Positions 29,238 to 38,034 of a stretch of DNA of 64,000 bases are shown here, piece after piece. This DNA comes from Planctomycetia bacterium (GTDB lineage: Bacteria > Planctomycetota > Planctomycetia > Pirellulales > JACPPG01): the NCBI GenBank assembly GCA_016191115.1, contig JACPPG010000051.1, forward strand, positions 35,860 through 99,859, written 5' to 3'. The notes below the pieces were generated by a model. It saw nothing but the letters and a program-made list of their open reading frames with translations, did not search any database and had not been told where the DNA came from. The position numbers were made by a program, and so were the translations under genes. Position 1 is the first letter of the stretch. Each line of letters begins with the position of its first letter.

Positions 29238-30335
29238 TCACGCGAACAGCCGCGCGTGCTCCTGCTGGGCGTAGCGGTCGGTCATGCCGGCGATGTAGTC
29301 GGCGACGGTGCGCGGCCAGCCCACGTGCGCCGCGCGGGCTCGGTAAGCGTCCGGCAACAACGCGGTTCGCGCCAGGTAGCCGGCAAACATTTCCGCCAAC
29401 ATCTGTTGCGCGGCGGTGCGCATCGTTAAAAGCCGCGGATGGCGGTAGACGCGCTCGGCGAGGAATCGTTCCAGCTCCAGCTTCTGTTCGGCCAGTTCGT
29501 CGCTCGGAGCGACGATTGGTGGCGCCCGTCTGGCGGCATCGACCGAATCGATATCGAAGTCGGTCAGCCGCGCTTGCGCGCAAGCCAGTAGACCGCCCAC
29601 CTGGCAATCGATCAGCTCGTGCAAGATCGCCCGCCGCAATTGTGCGTCGTCGAGCGAATGGTGGCGGCGCCGCACGCGCACTTCGGCTTGGCGCCACAGC
29701 GGCAGATCGAGCAATTCCTGAATCGAAATCAGCCCCAGCTCCAACGCGTCGTCGGCATCGTGCGTGTCGTACGTCACGCTGTCCGCGGCGTCGACTACCT
29801 GGGCTTCCAAGAGCGGGCGCTCGGCGGCGGCCTGCTTGTTGGCCCGCGCGGCTTGCCCTTCGAGCACCTCCAGGCTGAGATTCAAGCCGGGAAAGTCCGG
29901 GTAGCGCTGCTCGATCTCGGTCACGATTCGCAGGGCGTGCCGGTTGTGGCAGAAGCCCCCGTCGGCGGCCAGGCAACGATCGAGCGCGCTTTCGCCGGCG
30001 TGCCCAAACGGCGGATGGCCCAGATCGTGTGCCAGGGCCAGCGCCTCGACGAGGTCCTCGTTCAATCGCAGCGCGCGGGCCAGGGTGCGGGCGACCGAGG
30101 CGACCTCGATCGTGTGCGTCAGCCGGGTGCGGTGGTAGTCGCCCGCCTCGCCGGTGAAGACCTGCGTTTTGGCGCTCAGCCGCCGGTAGGCCGCGCTATG
30201 CACGATCCGGTCGCGATCGCGCTGGAAGGGGGCGCGATAGGGGTGCGGCGACTCGGGATACGTGCGCCCACGGCTGGCCGCCGAATGCATCGCATACGGC
30301 GCCAGCAGCACCTTTTCTCGCTCGAACAGATCCAT
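29238..30335 (-). CDS. dgt: deoxyguanosine triphosphate triphosphohydrolase-like HD protein
   Basis: Removes triphosphate from dGTP or other dNTPs. The 365-residue product has the HD signatures: RTRLTHTIEVASVAR (His ligand) and ALAHDLGHPPFGHAGE (His-Asp). YHRTRLTH and FCHNRHALRIV are also typical. QVVDAADSVTYDTHDADDAL supplies the final Asp. ATG 30335 was preferred; the frame runs on to 30458, which overlaps the HIT gene and contains a palindrome. It lies downstream of the HIT-protein gene on the same strand, 86 bases apart. Confidence 0.92.
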   Translation of the reverse strand: MDLFEREKVLLAPYAMHSAASRGRTYPESPHPYRAPFQRDRDRIVHSAAYRRLSAKTQVFTGEAGDYHRTRLTHTIEVASVARTLARALRLNEDLVEALALAHDLGHPPFGHAGESALDRCLAADGGFCHNRHALRIVTEIEQRYPDFPGLNLSLEVLEGQAARANKQAAAERPLLEAQVVDAADSVTYDTHDADDALELGLISIQELLDLPLWRQAEVRVRRRHHSLDDAQLRRAILHELIDCQVGGLLACAQARLTDFDIDSVDAARRAPPIVAPSDELAEQKLELERFLAERVYRHPRLLTMRTAAQQMLAEMFAGYLARTALLPDAYRARAAHVGWPRTVADYIAGMTDRYAQQEHARLFA

Positions 30336-30361
30336 AGGTGCAAACGAGCCACGGGAATCCA

Positions 30362-30389
30362 GCGAGCCGCCGGGTTGATCCCGGCAGTC
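30362..30389. repeat. GCGAGCCGCCGGGTTGATCC-type palindrome
   Basis: Member of the 11431 family with CCGCCGGG and CCCGGCAG arms. It fills most of the 86-base gap between the dNTPase start and the HIT stop, so it sits in the likely promoter or leader of the dNTPase gene. Confidence 0.6.
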
Positions 30390-30421
30390 TTCCGCCCGCG
30401 GCGATTGCTGTCCGGCTCGTG

Positions 30422-30958
30422 TCATACGGAGCGCAGCTTCTCCGACAATAACTCCCACAAAGCATCAAGCGACTGCGAAATCACGTCGACCCCCGAGAGC
30501 ACGGGCATGAAGTTCGTGTCGCCGCTCCACCGCGGCACGACGTGCCAGTGCAAATGGCCCGGAACGCCCGCCCCCGCCACCCGGCCCAAGTTGATCCCGA
30601 CGTTGAAGCCCTCGCTATTGAGCGACTCGCGGAGCACGTCGACCATGCGGGTGATCGTCGTCATGGTCTCGGTTTGCTCCTCGCTCGTGAGCTCGTCGAA
30701 GCGCCCCTTGTGGACCGCCGGAGCGACGAGCACGTGCCCATTGTTGTACGGGTAGCGGTTCAAGATCGTGAACATCCGCGGGCCGCGATGAATCACCAGG
30801 TTCCGGCGGTCGTCCTTGTCGGCGGCGGCCCGGCAAATGAAGCAGTCGGGGTCGGCGCCGGGCAGGAGCGGCAGCCCGGCGGCGTCGGTCCGCGGCTTGT
30901 CGATTTCGCCGGTGATGTAGGCGATCCGCCAGGGGGCCCAGAGTTTTTCGGTATTCAA
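30422..30958 (-). CDS. HIT family nucleotide hydrolase/transferase
   Basis: A histidine-triad protein of 178 residues that probably hydrolyses dinucleoside polyphosphates (Ap4A phosphorylase-like subfamily, from the N-terminus LWAPWRIAYITG). A zinc-ribbon remnant CFICRAAA occurs at about 40. NRYPYNNGHVLVAP is followed by the triad HLHWHVVPRW, in which the middle His is the nucleophile. The start is TTG 30958 with GGGGAG nine bases upstream. Its 5' side faces the repeat-rich gap 30959-31486. Confidence 0.9.
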   Translation of the reverse strand: MNTEKLWAPWRIAYITGEIDKPRTDAAGLPLLPGADPDCFICRAAADKDDRRNLVIHRGPRMFTILNRYPYNNGHVLVAPAVHKGRFDELTSEEQTETMTTITRMVDVLRESLNSEGFNVGINLGRVAGAGVPGHLHWHVVPRWSGDTNFMPVLSGVDVISQSLDALWELLSEKLRSV

Positions 30959-31209
30959 CGGCGGTTACTCCCCACTCTTGCGCCTTGGCCGAGCGGACAG
31001 TCTCGGTCAGCCGCCGGGAGGCGCCGGCATTGCTACCGCGACGGGACTCGACTCGCTCCGGTAGTAAGCCTAAAACCACTCAAAGGTTATGGCAAGGCGG
31101 CTCAGTTGCCGCCAAAGGTCGCGGCGACAGCTTCAAGTCTCGGCCGAGACGTGGACGAAGCAGGACATGCCCGCTGTCGCCGCCAACCGTCGGCTCAGCC
31201 AGCCGAGCC

Positions 31210-31361
31210 AGGGCCATTCACAGATTCAAACTGGACGGCGGCGCACCGGCGGGAAAGTGGGACAGGCACCGAGACGGAACGTTGGTCTGAAAGGACTTGC
31301 GCTGTTTATGCTCGGAGCCAGTCCCATTTTCCCGCCTCGCCATTTTGAAAAACAGAATGGC
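31210..31361 (+). mobile_element. 155-bp palindromic element, copy 3
   Basis: Begins AGGGCCATTCACAG. The right tip is cut a few bases short (AACAGAATGG). An 18-bp direct repeat, GGCTCAGCCAGCCGAGCC, lies at 31192-31209 and 31359-31376, the longest duplication among the copies. It sits in the 528-base gap (30959-31486) upstream of scpA, which is otherwise gene-free and contains the scpA promoter. Confidence 0.88.
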
Positions 31362-31486
31362 TCAGCCAGCCGAGCCGGGCGGCTGTTTGCCATGGCGGCC
31401 CCGCGGCTACGATGGGAGGGGCGACCAGCGTTGGCCGACAGGCAAGACGGCCGCGCCTGATTTGGTTCCTGGGGATTCTTGATCTC

Positions 31487-32272
31487 ATGAGTTTTCGCGT
31501 CGATCTCGACGTTTTTCGCGGTCCGCTCGATCTGCTTCTGTACCTGGTGCGGAAGCACGAGCTGGACATCGTCGACATCCCGGTGGCGCCGATCACCGAC
31601 CAGTTCCTCGAGTACCTGGCGGTGCTGGAGCAGCTCGACGTGAACGCAGTGGGCGACTTCCTGGAGATGGCCAGCACGCTCGTGGAGCTGAAATCGCGGC
31701 TGATTCTGCCGCACGATGACGAGGCGGACGAAGCGATCGACGATCCCCGACAGGAGCTGGTGCGGCGGCTCCTGGAGTACAAACGGTTCAAGGACGCGGC
31801 CAGCATTCTCGACGAGCGCGGCCGGGAGTGGCAGGAGCGCTTCCCGCGCCTGGCAAACGACCTGGTCGAGCACCCGCGCGACCCGGCCGACGAGCCGATC
31901 CGCGAGTTGGAGCTGTGGGATTTGGTGAGCGCGTTCGGCCGGCTGCTCGAGCAGCATCAGGCCGCCCGCCCGTCGAGCATCGTCTACGACGACACGCCGA
32001 TCCAGGTGTACATGGAGCGAATTCACCAGTTGCTGTCCGAACGGCCGCGCGTGGCGTTCACTGAGCTGTTCCGCCCCGGCATGCACAAATCCACGCTGGT
32101 TGGCATGTTTCTGGCCGTGCTGGAGTTGGTCCGCCATCATGGGATGCACGCCGAGCAGAGCGACTTGTTCGGTGAAATCTGGCTGGTCCGCGGGCCCGAA
32201 TCGCGCGACACGCTCGACGCGCCGGCCGATACGGCCGATGGCAAAGCCGCCCACGGTCCGACGACGGAATGA
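31487..32272 (+). CDS. scpA: segregation and condensation protein A
   Basis: Kleisin subunit of the SMC-ScpAB complex that compacts and separates chromosomes. The 261-residue product starts RVDLDVFRGPLDLLLYLVRK, the conserved FxGPLDLLL motif, followed by ITDQFLEYL, DFLEMASTLVELKSRLILP and the C-terminal winged helix (VAFTELFRPGMHKSTLVGMFLAVLEL). The last 30 residues (SRDTLDAPADTADGK) are non-conserved. No scpB or smc gene is adjacent. ATG 31487; the frame start at 31412 is unsupported. The gap beyond, 32273-32515, holds an inverted repeat. Confidence 0.95.
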   Translation: MSFRVDLDVFRGPLDLLLYLVRKHELDIVDIPVAPITDQFLEYLAVLEQLDVNAVGDFLEMASTLVELKSRLILPHDDEADEAIDDPRQELVRRLLEYKRFKDAASILDERGREWQERFPRLANDLVEHPRDPADEPIRELELWDLVSAFGRLLEQHQAARPSSIVYDDTPIQVYMERIHQLLSERPRVAFTELFRPGMHKSTLVGMFLAVLELVRHHGMHAEQSDLFGEIWLVRGPESRDTLDAPADTADGKAAHGPTTE

Positions 32273-32437
32273 CGAATGTCGAAGCTCGAATGTCAGAATG
32301 TCAAAAGAAATCCGAAGCCCGAAGGTCGAATGACGAAAGGGAGCACTTCGTTCGGCCAATTCGTCCTTCAGTCATTCATCCTGCTTTAGACATTCGGATT
32401 TAGACATTCAGACATTCGACATTCTCGTCCCCGCCTC
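32271..32437. repeat. long imperfect palindrome of GAATGTCGAA/TTCGACATTC units
   Basis: GACGAATGTCGAAGCTCGAA, TCAGAATGTCAAA and CCGAAGGTCGAATGACGAAA on the left are complementary to TTTAGACATTCGG, TTTAGACATTCAGACATTCG and ACATTC on the right. The palindrome lies directly on the scpA stop codon and probably terminates it. The first unit, TGACGAATGTCGAA, also occurs at 6015-6029 within the palindrome at the end of aat. Confidence 0.65.
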
Positions 32438-32515
32438 CGGTTGCCCCGCGGCTCATCTCGTCTACACTAACGCGGTTCATGCGAACCGTGGCCGCCTCGA
32501 GTGTGACTCTCTTTC

Positions 32516-33355
32516 ATGATCCACAATGCCCCCGTCAAGACGATCACGCATCGCGATCTGACGATCGAGGGCTATTCCCGCGCCGCCGTGCAGACCTATT
32601 GGCGCATCCCGGAGTTCAAGATCGGGTTCGACCTCGGGGCGCAGCCCTGGTCGTTCATGGGCACGGGGACATGGTTCGTCTCGCACACGCACCTGGATCA
32701 CATCGCGGCGTTGCCGGTGTACGTGGCCCGCCGGCGGATGATGAAGATGGAGCCGCCCACGATCTATCTGCCGGAGGAGACGATCGAGCCTTTGGAGCGG
32801 ATTCTGCGGCTCTTCACGCGGCTGGATCGCGGCCGGCTCCCTTGCCGGCTTCTGCCGATTCATCCGGGCGACGAGATCGAGCTGTCGCGCGAGCACGTGG
32901 TGACGATCTCGGAAACGAAGCACCGCGTGCCGTCGCTGGGCTTTGTCGTGTGGGAGCGGCGCCGCAAGCTGAAGCCCCAGTATCAGGACCTAAGCGGCGA
33001 TCAGATCCGCGACTTGCGCCTGGGCGGGACCGAGGTGACCGAGGAGCGGCGGATGCCGCGGCTGGCGTACCTGGGCGATAGCGCGCCCGAGGGGCTGGAC
33101 AACTGCCCGGCCATGTTCGAGGCGCAGGTGCTGATCACGGAGCTGACATTCGTCGCGCCGCGGCACCGCAAGGACAAGATCCACAAGTTCGGCCATTTGC
33201 ACCTGGACGATCTGGTGGCCCGCCGCGAGCGGTTCAAGAACGAGCTCGTGGTGGCGGCCCACTTCAGCACCCGCTACCACGCCCAGCAGATTCGTCACTT
33301 CGTCTCGGCGGCGCTCCCGGACATGATGGAAGGCCGGCTGCACTTGTGGCTGTGA
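32516..33355 (+). CDS. MBL-fold metallo-hydrolase, ribonuclease Z-like
   Basis: A 279-residue metallo-beta-lactamase-fold hydrolase. The zinc motif is VSHTHLDHIAALPVYV; the usual HxHxDH appears as HTHLDH. The later His positions are plausible in SETKHRVPSLGF, ITELTFVAP and AAHFSTRY. LAYLGDSAPEG gives the bridging Asp. This pattern fits the RNase Z family that processes tRNA 3' ends, although members lacking full RNase Z motifs in this phylum are unassigned. ATG 32516. It is convergent with the VWA gene at 33383. Confidence 0.88.
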   Translation: MIHNAPVKTITHRDLTIEGYSRAAVQTYWRIPEFKIGFDLGAQPWSFMGTGTWFVSHTHLDHIAALPVYVARRRMMKMEPPTIYLPEETIEPLERILRLFTRLDRGRLPCRLLPIHPGDEIELSREHVVTISETKHRVPSLGFVVWERRRKLKPQYQDLSGDQIRDLRLGGTEVTEERRMPRLAYLGDSAPEGLDNCPAMFEAQVLITELTFVAPRHRKDKIHKFGHLHLDDLVARRERFKNELVVAAHFSTRYHAQQIRHFVSAALPDMMEGRLHLWL

Positions 33356-33382
33356 CGATGGGTTCGCGCTACCCGCGGGAGG

Positions 33383-35638
33383 CTACACCAATCCCCACCG
33401 CTTCCGCAGCCACCATTCCAGCGATAGGAGTGCCACCAACAGCAAGAAGAACGGCCAGGTGTCCCACAGCGTCTGCTTGACTAGTGTCTGCACCTCGAGT
33501 TCCTGCAACTGGGCTTTGAGCATCGCGAACAGTTCGGAAAGCTGTTCTGGGGCGACCGTGCGACCCTCGGTCATCGACGCCAGGGTTTCCAATGCCCCTC
33601 GATCCGCCGCCGGGTTGTCGAGCTCCAGGTCCTGCTGGAAGACGAGGAACCGGGCTTGCGCCGTGCCAAGAGCCGCGCCGCCGCGAGTCGCCTTGACCAC
33701 CAACGTGTAGTCGCCAGGCGCCACCGCGTCGAGAAACACCCCGGCCATCTCGTCCCCTTCGTGGTGCAGCCGGGCCGGCGCGCGGCTGCCGTCGGGGCGG
33801 ATGACTTCGGCCTCGAATGTCGCGTCGGCGATCGGTTCCCCCTGCGGATTCCGCGCTCCGGTAGCGAACTCGACGCGCGTGCCTGGACTGTAGCGCCGCT
33901 CGTCGAGCTTGATCCACAGGGTGTTGTCGGTCGACTGGTCTTTGCGCGCTAGCCACAGCACCGTCTGCCGCCAGAAGCGCTTGTGCGCCGCTTCGTGCCC
34001 GGCCATGTACCAGCGCCAGGTCGAGTCGCCGGCGAAGGCCAGCACGCGGCCGCGGCCGAATTCCTGCGCCACCAGAAGCGACTTGGCGTCGGCCGTCTCG
34101 GCCAGGACCGTGGCCCCCGGTTTGGCGCGCGTGAAGCGGTTGGCCCCTTCCAGCGCCGGCAGGGTATCCCATGCGGCCTGGTTCTGGGCCCCCGCCGCCA
34201 GTTGCATCAGGCTGTGCGACTGGCCGATCCGCGTGGGCCGCATCTTGGGCCGCGGCTGCGACGGCAGGTGCAAGTCGCTGCGCACCGCTTCGCCGAAATT
34301 CTGCCGCTCGATGCGATCCAGCTCGATCGGCAATACGTCCGCCAAGGGCGTCAGTGCGTACCGCCCTGCGCCGAAACTGTGAATGCCGCCCAGCATGATG
34401 AAGCCGGCGCCGCGTTCGACCGCTTTGCGGAGGGCTTCGAGCTCCGGCTCTGTGAACGCCGTGGCATCCAGGTCGCCGATGATGTAAACGTCGTACTTGC
34501 CGGGCTGGAATCGCTCGGCCAGGTTCGTTGGCCGCGTCTCGGGCTTGCGGGCGTCGATATAGAGATAGTCGACGTCGATGTCGGGCGAGGCGTCGAGCGA
34601 GCGGCGCAGCCACTTCTGCTCGGGCAAGAGGGCGCCGTTCAGGTACAGCACGCGCAAGCCACCGTCAAGCACCGTGACGAACGTGCTGAGCTCGTTGTTG
34701 GTTGTGATCAGCTCGCCCGTCCGCGGCTCGACCTTGAGCGTGATCTTCATTTCCCCGGCGACGTCCGGCACGTATTTCAGATCGACCGGCAGGCGGTCGC
34801 CGTTCTGCTTGGCGCGGAGGCGGGCGGAATCGACGACTTGCATTTTGCCCGGCGCCGCCTCGACCAGAAGCTGGACGAGGACGTCCTGACCGACGAACCC
34901 ATCGAATTGCGCGACGGCGCCGACGTCCAACTGGTTCTTGACGAACACGACCTGAGTGGCGCGCAGGTCGGAGAGGGCCACGTCGCGCGTCTGGTCCAAT
35001 CCGCGGGCCTGGCCGAAAGGCACCGCGTACAGTCGATACCCCAAGTCGGCCAGTCGGCGGGCGGGCGTGTGCGGCGACAGGTCTTTGGCCGGCAGGGCCC
35101 GCTGCGCGCCGTCGGTCATGAGCACCACGCCGGCCAGCCGCTTGCCGGCCTCCCGCCGCAGCACGTCTTCCAATACCCAGCCGATCGCGGTCTGGTCCCC
35201 GTCGGGCCGCGGCGGCCACTGCGACGGGCTATCGATGACGTCAATCGGATGGGCCTCGGCATCGAACGTGTACAGTTTGACCTCGACGCCGTCTCCGAAA
35301 TTCTTGATCGCCGGCAGGGCATCTTCAAAGCTGGCCCGCAACGACTCCCAACGCGTCTTGTTGCCGATGGCGTCGGCCACCTGCATGCTCCGCGAGACGT
35401 CGGCCAGGATGACGATCGTCGCGGGTTTACGGGTGACGGTCGTTCGCACCAGGGTCGGCCGGAGCATCGCCATCACGACCAACAGGATAATCGCCAACCG
35501 CACACCCACTAGCGCGCGCCGCCGCCGTGGCGAGGCCCGGCTGCTGGCGGGCCCCAGCGCCAGAAGCGCCAATAACGCGGCGGCCAACATGGCCACGAGC
35601 AAATAGCCGCCGACGGGTGTGAGGATCAGGCGAAGCAT
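33383..35638 (-). CDS. VWA and glutamine-amidotransferase-like membrane protein of the Bat cluster
   Basis: A 751-residue inner-membrane protein. Two N-terminal helices (YLLVAMLAAALLALLALG and VRLAIILLVVMAMLRP) precede a von Willebrand A domain with the metal site DVSRS in IVILADVSRSMQVAD. A periplasmic region of several Ig-like segments follows. A glutamine-amidotransferase-like block is seen in FIMLGGIHSFGAGRYALTPL. A helix near the C-terminus (WDTWPFFLLLVALLSLEWWL) re-enters the membrane. ATG 35638; the extension to 35731 is read through a repeat. It is the last gene of the leftward MoxR, DUF58, BatA, VWA run. Confidence 0.9.
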   Translation of the reverse strand: MLRLILTPVGGYLLVAMLAAALLALLALGPASSRASPRRRRALVGVRLAIILLVVMAMLRPTLVRTTVTRKPATIVILADVSRSMQVADAIGNKTRWESLRASFEDALPAIKNFGDGVEVKLYTFDAEAHPIDVIDSPSQWPPRPDGDQTAIGWVLEDVLRREAGKRLAGVVLMTDGAQRALPAKDLSPHTPARRLADLGYRLYAVPFGQARGLDQTRDVALSDLRATQVVFVKNQLDVGAVAQFDGFVGQDVLVQLLVEAAPGKMQVVDSARLRAKQNGDRLPVDLKYVPDVAGEMKITLKVEPRTGELITTNNELSTFVTVLDGGLRVLYLNGALLPEQKWLRRSLDASPDIDVDYLYIDARKPETRPTNLAERFQPGKYDVYIIGDLDATAFTEPELEALRKAVERGAGFIMLGGIHSFGAGRYALTPLADVLPIELDRIERQNFGEAVRSDLHLPSQPRPKMRPTRIGQSHSLMQLAAGAQNQAAWDTLPALEGANRFTRAKPGATVLAETADAKSLLVAQEFGRGRVLAFAGDSTWRWYMAGHEAAHKRFWRQTVLWLARKDQSTDNTLWIKLDERRYSPGTRVEFATGARNPQGEPIADATFEAEVIRPDGSRAPARLHHEGDEMAGVFLDAVAPGDYTLVVKATRGGAALGTAQARFLVFQQDLELDNPAADRGALETLASMTEGRTVAPEQLSELFAMLKAQLQELEVQTLVKQTLWDTWPFFLLLVALLSLEWWLRKRWGLV

Positions 35639-35644
35639 GCGGAG

Positions 35645-35762
35645 AGACGGGAGGGAGAAATGATGAATGATATGAATGATGATTGATGAGTGATGAATGA
35701 CCAGAAGACGCGCGCGGAACGCTTCCTCCATTCATCATTCATCATTCCGCATTCATCATTGG
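35645..35762. repeat. ATGATGAATG-unit palindrome between the VWA and BatA genes
   Basis: Units of GATGAATGATATGAATGATG on the left are complementary to CATTCATCATTCATCATTCC and GCATTCATCATTGG on the right. A second copy of the same kind lies at 37953-38033, so the BatA gene is bracketed by the two. Neither contains a gene. Confidence 0.7.
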
Positions 35763-35780
35763 CACCGGACATGGGCTTCG

Positions 35781-37937
35781 TCATTCCTTTCCCGCCGCCG
35801 GGGGCTCGCGGTAGAACCGGTTGGCCAGCACGTGCTCCAGGCCCAGGACGAATGCCACCAGCCCGATCAACAGGGGATATAGCTCCCGGCCCACGCGGTC
35901 CAGGCTGACCTCTCGATCGATTTGCTGTTTGTCGCGGGCGACGCGAAAGGCGTGCTCGCCGAAAAACGCCTTCAGCCGGTCTTCGCCGATCCGGTCCAAA
36001 CGGCTGGCCTCGATCGGCAAGTTCACGCTGAAACCCAAATTGACGCCTTCCTGCTCACCGCCGGCACGAACGCGGTAGTTCCCCACGTTCGAAGTGGCCG
36101 TCACCACGATGGCGTTCTGCTGGTTGGGCGCCTGGCGCAGACTCTCGCCGCTGGGCGTCGAAACCAGGTACGTGGGGAAATGCTTTTCCGCGTCGACGTA
36201 CAGCACCGCGGCTTGCTCGGTGGCGTAGTTCAATTGCCCGTCCGTGCTGCCCACCAGGTACATCATCATCTCGTTGGCGAGCGTGAAGAAGGGCCAGGAG
36301 CCGACGCCCCACAGTTGATTCCAGCGGTCGTTGTCGGGGACCTCGGCCAGCTCGGAGACGGGCGTGGCCATCGTCAGCACGCGTCCCTTGCCGATCGGCC
36401 GCTCGAGGATCACCGGCCGGCCGTTGGTGAGCGGCACGACGGTTCCCACGCCGTCGGCCAGCGGATCGAACTGCCACAGCCGGTACACCGGAAAGTCCTC
36501 CCACGGCACGGCGCCGCGGCGAGACCGGAACTTGGCCAGGATCGGATGTTGATCGTCCCGCGTCGAAATGTATGCCGTCCCGTCCGGATAGCGCGCCTGT
36601 GGCGCGAGTGGCCCCGGCAGCAGTTCTTGCGCCGCCGCCGCCCCAAACGACGCCAGGTCGGCGCTCGGTCCCAGGAAAATACCCACTCCACCGCCGCCGC
36701 GCGCAAAGTCGGACAATTGCTTCCACACGTTGTCGCCGAGCGCACGCGGGTCCAACAGGCACACCGCCGCATACTCCGCCAGAGGCCGACGCCCCAGATC
36801 GTCAAAAGGCACGACGTCGCACTCGAATCGGGCGTGCCCGCTGCGGCGGAAGTCGGCGGGCGCGAGCGCCTCGGTGAGATTGGCGGCGTGATAGTCGGCG
36901 GGTGGCAACGCCGCGACCAGCACGCGCCACGGCGGCTTAACCTCGACGGTGAAGTACCGCGCATCGTCGATCGGCAGGGCGTCGGTGCCGACGATTCTCA
37001 CGTAACCCTGGTGCGTGCCCTCGTCGAGCCCGGCGACCGGAAAGTCGATCGCCTTCGATCCGCCCGCCGTGACGGCGACCGATTCTTCGCTCCGCTTCTG
37101 CATCTGTCCCTGGCTGTCGCTCAAGTACAGTTCCACCGTCCGCTGCTCTTCCATGCGCAGGGAAACGAGCTCGGTGGCGACGCGCAGGGGGCTATTGCGC
37201 GCCAGCACCTGCCCTGAAAGCTGGATTTCGGCGAGCGACAGGTTGCGCGGCTCAAGCACGCCCACGTCGATCACGTAGACCGCGACGCCAGGCACCTCGG
37301 CCAACAGACGCTGCAAGCGGTCGGAGGCCGTGCTGGGCCAGGCCCGATCGGTGAGATCGGTGAATAGGAAGACTTCCTTGCGCTTTTGCTGGCTGTCCTT
37401 CAAGAGACGAATCGCGCCCTCGAACAGTTCCGGCAGCGGCCGCCCCAGGCCGACCGTCGCCAGTCGCTCGATCCGCTGGCGAGCCGTGCCTAGATCGATT
37501 TGAAACGATGCGTCGCCGGGCGTGGCGTCGACAACGGCCACCTGGCTTTCGGGGGGCAACTGCGGCAAAAGCCACAGGGCGATGTCCTGTGCGGCCTCGA
37601 GGCGCGTGCGGTTCTCGTGCCGGTAGGCCATCCGCGCCGAGGTGTCGAACACCATGGCGGCGGCGGTCGGCGCCTGCTGGTCGCCCAAAAGGCCCGATCC
37701 GTGGATGCTCGGCCGCGCGAGCGCCAATGCCAGCAAGCACACGGCGGCGACGCGGAGCGCCAGGAGCAGCAAGTGGCGAAGCTTCATGCGGCGGCGATTG
37801 CTGAGCTGCCGCATCTGCAGGAACCTTAGCGCAGGGAACTCCAGCAGCCGCGGTTGCTGCCGCATGATCAAATGCAGCACCACCGGCACGGCGGCCAGTC
37901 CGGCGCCAGCGAGTAGGAAGGGGTTCAGGAATTCCAT
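35781..37937 (-). CDS. BatA-domain and VWA-like membrane protein
   Basis: A 718-residue protein. The N-terminus MEFLNPFLLAGAGLAAVPVV followed by HLIMRQQPRLLEFPALRFL is the BatA domain that starts aerotolerance-type proteins. Two helices bracket a short loop, and the VWA-like domain at about 90-230 has a degenerate metal site (VFDTSARM, where DxSxS would be expected). A large periplasmic part follows, with an amidotransferase-like segment near ILERPIGKGRVLTMATP, then a C-terminal helix LYPLLIGLVAFVLGLEHVLA. It lies between DUF58 and the VWA gene, with repeats in both gaps. Confidence 0.9.
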   Translation of the reverse strand: MEFLNPFLLAGAGLAAVPVVLHLIMRQQPRLLEFPALRFLQMRQLSNRRRMKLRHLLLLALRVAAVCLLALALARPSIHGSGLLGDQQAPTAAAMVFDTSARMAYRHENRTRLEAAQDIALWLLPQLPPESQVAVVDATPGDASFQIDLGTARQRIERLATVGLGRPLPELFEGAIRLLKDSQQKRKEVFLFTDLTDRAWPSTASDRLQRLLAEVPGVAVYVIDVGVLEPRNLSLAEIQLSGQVLARNSPLRVATELVSLRMEEQRTVELYLSDSQGQMQKRSEESVAVTAGGSKAIDFPVAGLDEGTHQGYVRIVGTDALPIDDARYFTVEVKPPWRVLVAALPPADYHAANLTEALAPADFRRSGHARFECDVVPFDDLGRRPLAEYAAVCLLDPRALGDNVWKQLSDFARGGGGVGIFLGPSADLASFGAAAAQELLPGPLAPQARYPDGTAYISTRDDQHPILAKFRSRRGAVPWEDFPVYRLWQFDPLADGVGTVVPLTNGRPVILERPIGKGRVLTMATPVSELAEVPDNDRWNQLWGVGSWPFFTLANEMMMYLVGSTDGQLNYATEQAAVLYVDAEKHFPTYLVSTPSGESLRQAPNQQNAIVVTATSNVGNYRVRAGGEQEGVNLGFSVNLPIEASRLDRIGEDRLKAFFGEHAFRVARDKQQIDREVSLDRVGRELYPLLIGLVAFVLGLEHVLANRFYREPPAAGKE

Positions 37938-37952
37938 GGCGAAAATTGGCGA

Positions 37953-38033
37953 AAATGATGAATGATGAATGATGAATGCGACCTCGACGCGGCATTTTCA
38001 TTCATCATTCCGCATTCATCATTCATCATTGAT
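37953..38033. repeat. ATGATGAATG-unit palindrome between the BatA and DUF58 genes
   Basis: AATGATGAATGATGAATGAT pairs with CATTCATCATTCATCATTGA across a spacer holding CATTTTCATTCATCATTCC. It has the same unit as 35645-35762. It fills the whole gap between the DUF58 stop and the BatA start, so it must be transcribed in any Bat operon mRNA. Confidence 0.7.
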
Positions 38034-38034
38034 T

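Noticed and set aside
33983..35512. A 509-residue plus-strand frame within the VWA gene
   Set aside because: The minus-strand VWA protein has membrane helices and a metal site; the plus-strand frame has Arg/Gln-rich shadow composition.
35645..38033. Possible CRISPR array from the ATGATGAATG repeats
   Set aside because: Units are irregular, short and palindromic overall, without unique spacers, and no cas gene is near.
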